Origin: Porphyrobacter sp.
Lineage (GTDB): Bacteria; Pseudomonadota; Alphaproteobacteria; Sphingomonadales; Sphingomonadaceae
Direction of reading: 5' to 3'
Assembly (NCBI GenBank): GCA_014359685.1
Contig: JACIYY010000306.1
Span: forward strand, 1-12,026
Length of the DNA stretch: 12,026 nucleotides
Within the stretch, counting starts at the first letter, position 1. The number at the start of each line of letters is the position of its first letter. This document shows, in pieces, positions 6,582 to 12,026 of this stretch. A program made the translations under genes and the position numbers. The notes under the pieces were generated by a model. The model did no database searches, had not been told where the DNA came from, and saw only the letters and a list, made by a program, of their open reading frames with translations.

Positions 6582-6593
6582 CGGGGACGACCC

Positions 6594-8918
6594 ATGGCGG
6601 AAGCGGCAGCAGCAACGATTGACGAGGATGCGGTCCGGCTGCAGGTGGCAGCCGCCCGGCAGGAGGAGAGCGGCCGCGGCATCGCCCGCATCCCGCGCAG
6701 CGCGTTCCAAACGCTCGGCATCACCGAGGGCGATGCGGTGGAAATCCAGGGCAAGCGCACCACCGCTGCGATTGCGCTGCCCGCCTATGACGAGGATCAG
6801 GCGCTGTCGGTGGTCCGCCTCGACGGCCTGCAACGCGCCAATGCGGAAACCTCCTCTGGCGAGCATGTCATGATCCGCCGCGCCGAATCGCGGCCTGCGA
6901 CTCGCGTGGTGTTCGCGCCCGCCCAGCGCGAGATGCGGCTGCAAGGCCCGACCGAAGCCCTGAAGCGGGTGTTCTTCGGCAAGCCGCTGACGCAGGGCGA
7001 CCTGGTCGCCACCCACGGCCAGCAGCCCGTGCCGAACGTCCCGCCCGAGGTGCGGCGGATGTTCAACGCGCCTGCCTATGCGCTGACCCAGATCCGCCTG
7101 CAGGTGATCGCCACCGTCCCCAAGGGCATCGTTCATATCGACGAGACCACCGAGGTCGAGCTGCGCGCCGAGTTCGAGGAGCCGCGCGACGGCCGCGCGA
7201 TCATCAATTACGACGATGTCGGCGGGATGGAGGAGACCATCAAGGCGCTGCGCGAGATGGTCGAATTGCCGCTGCGCTACCCCGAATTGTTCATCCGGCT
7301 GGGCGTCGATCCGCCCAAGGGGGTTCTGCTCCACGGCCCGCCCGGCACCGGCAAGACCCGGCTGGCGCAAGCGGTCGCCAATGAGAGCGATGCCGAGTTC
7401 TTCACCATCAACGGGCCCGAGATCATGGGCTCCGCCTATGGCGAGAGCGAAAAGCGGCTGCGCGAGGTGTTCGAACAGGCGACCCGCAGTGCGCCTGCGA
7501 TCATCTTCATCGACGAAATCGATTCGATCGCCCCCAAGCGCCAGAACGTGCACGGCGAGGCGGAAAAGCGCCTGGTCGCGCAGCTGCTGACGCTGATGGA
7601 CGGGCTCCACACGCGCGCCAATCTGGTGGTGATCGCCGCGACCAACCGCCCCGACGCGGTGGACGAGGCGCTGCGCCGTCCCGGCCGCCTCGACCGTGAG
7701 ATCATCATCGGCGTTCCGGACGAGAACGGCCGCCGCGAGATCCTGGCGATCCACACCCGCGGGATGCCGCTGGGAGAGGGCGTGGACCTGAAGGAGCTGG
7801 CGAGAAGCACCCATGGCTTCGTTGGCGCCGACCTTGCCGCGCTGACCCGCGAGGCCGCGATCGAGGCGGTGCGGCGGATCATGCCCAAGCTCGACCTCGA
7901 TGCCCGCGCCATCCCGCCGCAGGTGCTGGAGGAGCTGCAGGTCGAAAAGCACGATTTCCGCGAGGCGCTGAAGCGGGTGCAGCCGAGCGCCATGCGCGAG
8001 GTGATGGTCCAGGCGCCGACCGTGGGTTGGGCCGATATCGGCGGGCTGGACGAGGCGAGCGAGATGCTGCGCGAAGGCGTGGAGCTGCCGCTGCGCAACC
8101 CGCAGGCCTTCGACCGGCTTGGCATCCGCCCGGCCAAGGGATTCCTGCTCTACGGCCCGCCCGGCACCGGCAAGACGCTACTCGCCAAAGCCGTCGCCAA
8201 GGAGGCGGAGGCCAACTTCATCTCGATGAAGAGCTCCGACCTGCTGTCGAAATGGTATGGCGAGAGCGAGCAGCAGATCAGCCGGATGTTCGCCCGTGCC
8301 CGGCAGGTCGCGCCGTGCATCGTCTTCATCGACGAGATCGACAGCCTGGTGCCTGCCCGCGGCAGCGGCGGGGGCGGCGAACCGCAGGTGACTGCGCGGG
8401 TGGTCAACACCATCCTGGCCGAGATGGACGGGATGGAGGAGTTGAACTCGATCGTCGTGATCGGCGCGACCAACCGGCCCACGCTGGTCGACCCCGCGCT
8501 GCTGCGCCCGGGGCGTTTCGACGAGCTGGTCTATGTCGGCACCCCGAACGAGGCTGGGCGCGAGCACATCCTGAAGATCCACACCCGCAACATGCCGCTG
8601 GCCGAGGATGTCGACCTTGCACGGCTGGCTCAGAAGACCGAGCGCTACACCGGTGCGGACCTGGAGGACGTGGTTCGCCGCGCGGGCCTGATCGCGATCC
8701 GCCGCGACGGGGAGGGCGTCACCCAGGTGACCGGCCGCGACTTCGCCGAGGCGCTGGAGGGCAGCCGCCCGACGGTCACCGAGCAGATGGAGCGGGAATA
8801 TGAAAGCATGAAGGGGGAGTTGAAGCGGCGCGCGGCCGAAGTGCGCCCGATCGGCTTTCTGACCGAAGGCATGGTGGAATCGACCCGGGAACGCAAGCAC
8901 GGGCCGGACGGCGGCTGA
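6594..8918 (+). CDS. Cdc48/p97/VAT-type double AAA+ ATPase
   Basis: The 774-aa protein has the layout of archaeal VAT and eukaryotic Cdc48/p97: an N-terminal double-psi barrel region (about 1-195; SGRGIARIPRSAF, LGITEGDAVEI), then D1 and D2 ATPase domains. D1 has Walker A GPPGTGKT 248-255, Walker B IIFIDEID with Asp307/Glu308, and arginine fingers Arg362/Arg365 in RRPGRLD. D2 has Walker A 521-528, Walker B Asp580/Glu581, arginine fingers Arg638/Arg641, and the aromatic pore loop Lys553-Trp554-Tyr555. All catalytic residues are intact, so it should form an ATP-driven hexameric unfoldase in the cytosol. The C-terminus ends KHGPDGG and lacks the HbYX motif used to dock on 20S proteasomes, consistent with the absence of that proteasome in proteobacteria. 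Its substrates and partner protease are unknown. It appears to be a single-gene unit after its own leader. Confidence 0.95.
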   Translation: MAEAAAATIDEDAVRLQVAAARQEESGRGIARIPRSAFQTLGITEGDAVEIQGKRTTAAIALPAYDEDQALSVVRLDGLQRANAETSSGEHVMIRRAESRPATRVVFAPAQREMRLQGPTEALKRVFFGKPLTQGDLVATHGQQPVPNVPPEVRRMFNAPAYALTQIRLQVIATVPKGIVHIDETTEVELRAEFEEPRDGRAIINYDDVGGMEETIKALREMVELPLRYPELFIRLGVDPPKGVLLHGPPGTGKTRLAQAVANESDAEFFTINGPEIMGSAYGESEKRLREVFEQATRSAPAIIFIDEIDSIAPKRQNVHGEAEKRLVAQLLTLMDGLHTRANLVVIAATNRPDAVDEALRRPGRLDREIIIGVPDENGRREILAIHTRGMPLGEGVDLKELARSTHGFVGADLAALTREAAIEAVRRIMPKLDLDARAIPPQVLEELQVEKHDFREALKRVQPSAMREVMVQAPTVGWADIGGLDEASEMLREGVELPLRNPQAFDRLGIRPAKGFLLYGPPGTGKTLLAKAVAKEAEANFISMKSSDLLSKWYGESEQQISRMFARARQVAPCIVFIDEIDSLVPARGSGGGGEPQVTARVVNTILAEMDGMEELNSIVVIGATNRPTLVDPALLRPGRFDELVYVGTPNEAGREHILKIHTRNMPLAEDVDLARLAQKTERYTGADLEDVVRRAGLIAIRRDGEGVTQVTGRDFAEALEGSRPTVTEQMEREYESMKGELKRRAAEVRPIGFLTEGMVESTRERKHGPDGG

Positions 8919-8945
8919 GCGGTGCCCCGTTGACGCGTCGGTCGA

Positions 8946-8970
8946 GCAGGGCGGGGAGGGGCCGCCTTGC
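8946..8970. terminator. Possible hairpin between convergent Cdc48 and rnhA genes
   Basis: GCAGGGCGG (8946-8954) pairs with CCGCCTTGC (8962-8970), 9 bp with one G-U pair and a G-rich 7-base loop, 27 bases after the Cdc48-type gene's stop. Only two T follow on the plus strand and there is no T-run on the minus strand, so it is at best a weak or factor-dependent terminator. Confidence 0.35.
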
Positions 8971-9033
8971 TTCCGATCCACTCTGAACAGTGCCCGGCCG
9001 CAGCCTGTGGTTCTTGGGCAACGGTGCGTTGCG

Positions 9034-9486
9034 CTACCCCGTCCGGCTCCTCTGTCGCACCGCATCGGCGGCATCGCTCGCCAGTCGGTCGACCCGCTCG
9101 TTCTCGGCATGGCCGTCATGGCCGCGCACCCAGTGCCAGGTGATCGTGTGGGGCCGGGCCGCCTCCAGCATCTCGCGCCACAGATCGGCGTTCAGCACCG
9201 GCTTCCTCTGCGCGTTGAGCCAGCCCTTCTTCTGCCAGCCGTGGATCCATTTGGTGATCCCATCGATGACGTATTTGCTGTCCGAATACAGGTCCACCTC
9301 GCACGGCCGATTCAGCGCCTGCAGGGCGCGGATGACGGCGGTCATCTCCATCCGGTTGTTAGTGGTCAGCGGCTCCGCGCCGACCAGCTCCTTTTCCACC
9401 GTGCCCATCCGCAGCAGCGCGCCCCAGCCGCCGGGGCCGGGATTGCCCTTGCAGGCGCCGTCGGTGAAGATCGCCACCCGGTTCAT
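9034..9486 (-). CDS. rnhA: Ribonuclease HI
   Basis: RNase HI cuts the RNA strand of RNA-DNA hybrids in the cytosol, helping remove primers and R-loops. The protein is 150 aa (E. coli 155). The acidic active site is complete: Asp9 in [17 protein letters not shown], Glu47 in NNRMEMTAV, Asp69 in LYSDSKYV and Asp133 in NERVDRLA, with the supporting His123 in VRGHDGH. The basic handle [10 protein letters not shown] (80-89) that contacts the hybrid is present. The ATG overlaps the TGA of thrB by 4 bases (ATGA, 9483-9486), pointing to coupled translation as the third gene of ispH-thrB-rnhA. Confidence 0.98.
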   Translation of the reverse strand: MNRVAIFTDGACKGNPGPGGWGALLRMGTVEKELVGAEPLTTNNRMEMTAVIRALQALNRPCEVDLYSDSKYVIDGITKWIHGWQKKGWLNAQRKPVLNADLWREMLEAARPHTITWHWVRGHDGHAENERVDRLASDAADAVRQRSRTG

Positions 9487-10448
9487 GCAATGGCGGCGAA
9501 GGCGGAATGCCCGGCCTCGCGGTAGAAGACCAGCCGGCGGGCGAAGTCGAGCGGGTCCTTGCGGGTTACCAGCGCATCGGCCGGCGTGTGCAGCCAGTCA
9601 TAGGCGCGGGTGGCGATGAAGCGCAGCGCCGCCCCGCGCGCCAGCACCGGCAGCGCCGCCCGCTCCGCCTCCGACAGCGGCCGCGCCGCGCAATAGCCCT
9701 CCATCAGCGCAGCGGCGATGTCCGGGCGGAAGGCGCCGCCGCGCCCGAAGCACCAGGCGGCATGGGTTACGGCGAGATCATAGGCAGCCTGATCGGTGCA
9801 GGCGAAGTAGAAGTCGATCAGCCCGCTGACCCGGTCGCCCAGCAGCAGCACGTTGTCGGGGAACAGGTCGGCATGGATCGCAGTGCGCGGCAGGTCGGCA
9901 GGCCAGTCATGCGCCAGATCCTCCAGCTCGCGCGCGACGAGAGCCGGCAGCGCGGCGTCGATGCTGGCGAGGCCGGCGGTCCCGCAACGCTCGAACAGGT
10001 CACGCCAGGCGGGCAAGGCCATTGCATTGGCCCGCTGCCCACGAAAATCGCCGCCATTGCGGTGCAGTCCGGCCAGCGCCGTGCCGACCGCCCGGGCCTG
10101 CGCCGGGCTCGGCTCGTCGACCGAGACGCCGGGCAGGAACTCGATCAGCGCCACCGCCTTGCCTCGCACCATCCGGAACGAGGCGCCGTCGCGGTCGTGG
10201 ATCGTGCGCGGCACCGGGCTGCCCTTGCCGGCCAGATGGTCGAGCAGGTCGAGGAAGAACGGCAGGTCCGCCACCGCCACGCGCGCTTCGTACATCGTCA
10301 GGATGAAGCGGTCCTGGGTGGTCTCCACCAGCCAGTTGGAATTGCTCACCCCTTCGGCGATGCCCTTGGCCGAGACCAGCGTGCCGACGTCGTAGGCGTC
10401 GATCAGGTCGGCCAGATCGGCCGCGGAAAGATTCGTGTAAACGGCCAC
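9483..10448 (-). CDS. thrB: Homoserine kinase, ThrB type II (choline kinase-like fold)
   Basis: The enzyme phosphorylates L-homoserine with ATP, committing it to threonine. This is the 321-aa APH/choline-kinase-like type found in alphaproteobacteria, not the GHMP-type ThrB of E. coli. Signatures: [22 protein letters not shown] at the start, [12 protein letters not shown] (32-43), the Brenner motif HADLFPDNV (192-200) with catalytic Asp194 and Asn199, and IDFYFA (211-216) with metal-binding Asp212. The start is a GTG at 10448, 7 bases after the ispH stop. The open frame extends upstream inside ispH to 10604, but those residues are unlike the family. The stop overlaps the rnhA start. Lack of a clear ribosome binding site suggests reinitiation after ispH. 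Confidence 0.95.
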   Translation of the reverse strand: MAVYTNLSAADLADLIDAYDVGTLVSAKGIAEGVSNSNWLVETTQDRFILTMYEARVAVADLPFFLDLLDHLAGKGSPVPRTIHDRDGASFRMVRGKAVALIEFLPGVSVDEPSPAQARAVGTALAGLHRNGGDFRGQRANAMALPAWRDLFERCGTAGLASIDAALPALVARELEDLAHDWPADLPRTAIHADLFPDNVLLLGDRVSGLIDFYFACTDQAAYDLAVTHAAWCFGRGGAFRPDIAAALMEGYCAARPLSEAERAALPVLARGAALRFIATRAYDWLHTPADALVTRKDPLDFARRLVFYREAGHSAFAAIA

Positions 10449-10455
10449 GGCCCCG

Positions 10456-11457
10456 CTAGCCGGCGAGCTGGCGCGGCAGCTTGAACACCATCTTTTCCTG
10501 CGCCGTGACCAGCGTGTGCTCTTCCACCGCACGCCATTGCGCCAGCCGGTCGACCACTTCGCGCACCAGCGATTCGGGGGCGGAGGCGCCGGCGGTGAGG
10601 CCAAGCGTTCCCACGCCGTCGAGCCAGCTCGGATCGATCTCCGCCGCGCGCTGGATCAGCCGGGCGTCGGTGCCGCAGCGCTCCGCCACCTCGACCAGCC
10701 GCAGCGAGTTGGACGAGTTGGGCGCGCCGATCACCAGCACCAGGTCGCTGCCGGGTGCGATCGCCTTGACCGCCGCCTGCCGGTTGGATGTGGCGTAGCA
10801 GATATCCTCCGCCTTCGGCCCGACGATGTCGGGAAAGCGGTCGTGCAGCGCGGCAACAATGGCCGCCGTATCGTCGACAGACAGCGTGGTCTGGGTCAGG
10901 AACGCCAGCGGGGTGCCGGGCGCGACGGCCAGCCCGGCGACGTCGGCGACGCTCTCCACCAGCGTCATCCGCCCTTCGGGCACCTGGCCGAACGTGCCGA
11001 TCACCTCGGGATGGCCGCGATGACCGACAAAGATGATATGGCGCCCGGCCTCGATCTGCCGTTCCGCCTGGCGGTGGACCTTGCTGACCAGCGGGCAGGT
11101 GGCATCAAGGTAGGACAGCCGGCGCCGCTCCGCTTCGGCCGGGACCGCCTTGGGCACGCCGTGCGCGCTGAACACCACCGGCACCCCGTCGGGCACCTCG
11201 TCCAGCTCCTCCACGAAGACCGCGCCCATGGCCTTCAGCCCTTCGACCACGAAGCGGTTGTGGACGATCTCGTGCCGGACATAGACCGGCGCGCCGTAGC
11301 GTTCGATCGCGCGCTCGACGATCTCGATCGCCCGGTCCACCCCGGCGCAGAAGCCGCGCGGGGCGGCGATCAGCACCGTCAGCGGCAGCATCGTGCGCGG
11401 AGCGGCGCCGGCGGGCGGGTCCGCCTTGGCCGCGCCGGTCTGAAAGGGAGCGTTCAT
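10456..11457 (-). CDS. ispH: 4-hydroxy-3-methylbut-2-enyl diphosphate reductase
   Basis: IspH (LytB) is the last enzyme of the MEP pathway, reducing HMBPP to IPP and DMAPP with a [4Fe-4S] cluster. The 333-aa protein (E. coli 316) keeps all three cluster cysteines: Cys37 in [12 protein letters not shown], Cys121 in [12 protein letters not shown] and Cys220 in [11 protein letters not shown]. The catalytic Glu151 in GHPEVIG and [11 protein letters not shown] (187-197) are present, as is TAGASAPE near the C-terminus. I chose the ATG at 11457, which gives a short Pro/Ala-rich N-terminal extension common in relatives. A second ATG at 11391 would give 311 aa and cannot be excluded, as neither has a good ribosome binding site. 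It is first in the operon ispH-thrB-rnhA and divergent from the lipoprotein gene. Confidence 0.96.
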   Translation of the reverse strand: MNAPFQTGAAKADPPAGAAPRTMLPLTVLIAAPRGFCAGVDRAIEIVERAIERYGAPVYVRHEIVHNRFVVEGLKAMGAVFVEELDEVPDGVPVVFSAHGVPKAVPAEAERRRLSYLDATCPLVSKVHRQAERQIEAGRHIIFVGHRGHPEVIGTFGQVPEGRMTLVESVADVAGLAVAPGTPLAFLTQTTLSVDDTAAIVAALHDRFPDIVGPKAEDICYATSNRQAAVKAIAPGSDLVLVIGAPNSSNSLRLVEVAERCGTDARLIQRAAEIDPSWLDGVGTLGLTAGASAPESLVREVVDRLAQWRAVEEHTLVTAQEKMVFKLPRQLAG

Positions 11458-11605
11458 GCCCGCGCACTTAGGCGCTCCCCCCGATGCTGGCAACGCCGCC
11501 GGCGCTCGCCAGGGCCAAGGGCCGGACCGGCAGTTGTGGCGCTCGGACGAACGGGCTAGGGCCACCGGCTTGACGGCTGCGGCCTTGGATACGGACGGGA
11601 TTGCA
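11458..11605. other. Divergent ispH / lipoprotein intergenic region
   Basis: These 148 bases must hold promoters for both ispH (minus) and the lipoprotein gene (plus). TTGACG at 11570-11575 is a good -35-like box on the plus strand, but no -10 box at a normal distance follows it. The nearest, GATACG (11588-11593), is only 12 bases away. No firm promoter or terminator can be called. Confidence 0.3.
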
Positions 11606-12026
11606 ATGAACACACGCCAGGCGCTGCTGACCACCGCCCTTGCCGCCATGGCCCTGTCCGGGTGCCGGTCGGAAGGCGACATCGTGGTCGAACAGGGCGT
11701 GGGCATCACCGCCTTGCGCTCGGTATGCCCGGCGGTGGGGGTGCCCGATTATACCGGTGACATCACCCTGTTCCAGCCGGCGAGCGCCCGCACCGCCGAT
11801 GCGCTGGACCTGACCGCGGCCATCACCAATGTCCGCAGCCAGTGCGACGACACCGGCGAGCAGGTCTATGCCACCGCCACCTTCGACGTCGTCGCCCAGC
11901 GCCGCGACACCACCGGCGCGCGCACCGTGTCGCTGCCCTATTTTTCCACCGTCGTGCGGGGCGGCAGCGCGGTCGTCGCCAAGCGGGTCGGCACGGTGAC
12001 GCTGTCCTTTGCCGACGGGCAGGCGC
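11606..12026 (+). CDS. Putative lipoprotein of unknown function, 3' end beyond the window
   Basis: The first 140 codons are present and the frame is open to the window edge. The N-terminus [20 protein letters not shown] is a lipoprotein signal peptide: Arg4, a hydrophobic core, and a lipobox LSGC with Cys20 as the lipidated residue. Residue +2 is Arg, not the Asp that retains lipoproteins in the inner membrane of E. coli, so outer-membrane sorting is possible (inference). The mature part has Cys41 and Cys80, which could form a disulfide, and is rich in Thr/Val/Asp with likely beta strands (DITLF, TFDVVA, GTVTLSF). I do not recognise a named family; it resembles hypothetical lipoproteins of sphingomonads. 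A GGGA lies 5 bases before the ATG (11597-11600). Confidence 0.8.
   Translation, partial: MNTRQALLTTALAAMALSGCRSEGDIVVEQGVGITALRSVCPAVGVPDYTGDITLFQPASARTADALDLTAAITNVRSQCDDTGEQVYATATFDVVAQRRDTTGARTVSLPYFSTVVRGGSAVVAKRVGTVTLSFADGQA

Larger units (their letters stand above)
6246..6593. other. 348-base gpx / Cdc48-gene intergenic region carrying an sRNA locus
   Basis: This is the only gap above 300 bases in the window. It is less GC-rich than its flanks and dense in signals: on the minus strand a candidate gpx promoter, then a 17-base dyad (6339-6355), a 26-base palindrome (6363-6388), and on the plus strand a promoter, a short transcript and an intrinsic terminator (6376-6475). From 6476 to 6593 the leader of the Cdc48 gene has one inverted repeat. 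I see no protein gene in it. Confidence 0.8.

Noticed and set aside
6438..7952. A 504-codon minus-strand open frame opposite the Cdc48 gene and sRNA
   Set aside because: It mirrors codon structure of the ATPase gene, crosses the terminator, and has no motif or credible ribosome binding site.
8178..9119. Minus-strand open frame across the end of the Cdc48 gene and the end of rnhA
   Set aside because: It overlaps two confident genes, and its Arg/His/Gly-rich sequence has no family features.
10516..11559. A 347-codon plus-strand open frame opposite ispH
   Set aside because: IspH is certain on the other strand; the translation is Arg/Asp/Gly-rich noise.
11458..11709. Longer start for ispH at 11709
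   Set aside because: The added residues are antisense to the lipoprotein gene and unlike any IspH N-terminus.
1..12026. tRNA, rRNA, CRISPR array, insertion sequence or prophage
   Set aside because: No cloverleaf, spaced repeat array, transposase, integrase or terminal inverted repeats were seen; gene content and composition look uniform and chromosomal.

Overview
This is a GC-rich chromosomal window from an alphaproteobacterium, most likely a member of the Sphingomonadales. The reasons are the sphingomonad-type MetK, the ispH-thrB-rnhA gene order known from alphaproteobacteria, an Entner-Doudoroff aldolase, and a Cdc48-type double AAA+ ATPase. This taxonomic call is inference from protein character and gene order. 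No mobile element, CRISPR array, tRNA or rRNA was seen.

Layout. (1) At 1-2894, on the minus strand, eda (KDPG aldolase) overlaps the start of a long, highly diverged phosphoenolpyruvate carboxylase gene by 4 bases; the ppc gene runs off the left edge. (2) At 2895-3153 lies a divergent intergenic region that forms the structured leader of metK. (3) At 3154-5665, on the plus strand, metK (SAM synthetase) is followed 19 bases later by a DUF418/YeiB-like membrane protein gene. (4) At 5691-6245, on the minus strand, is a Cys-type glutathione peroxidase. (5) At 6246-6593 is a 348-base gap between divergent genes. It holds a probable gpx promoter, a 26-base near-perfect palindrome, a promoter spaced 17 bases, and a short RNA of about 65 nt with a CU-rich single-stranded stretch and a strong intrinsic terminator, which looks like a SuhB-type sRNA. 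(6) At 6594-8918, on the plus strand, is a Cdc48/VAT-like AAA+ ATPase. (7) At 9034-11457, on the minus strand, is the compact operon ispH-thrB-rnhA, with a 7-base gap and then a 4-base overlap. (8) From 11606 to the right edge, on the plus strand, is the start of a lipoprotein gene.

How the genes fit together. Eda yields pyruvate and glyceraldehyde-3-phosphate. PEPC, if active, carboxylates PEP to oxaloacetate, so the eda-ppc pair couples sugar breakdown by the Entner-Doudoroff route to anaplerosis. MetK supplies SAM, IspH the isoprenoid precursors, ThrB the threonine branch, RNase HI removes RNA-DNA hybrids, and Gpx removes peroxides. Most of the window is housekeeping. The parts most worth a second look are the altered active-site motifs of the PEPC, the sRNA locus with its palindrome, the metK leader, and the bacterial Cdc48.
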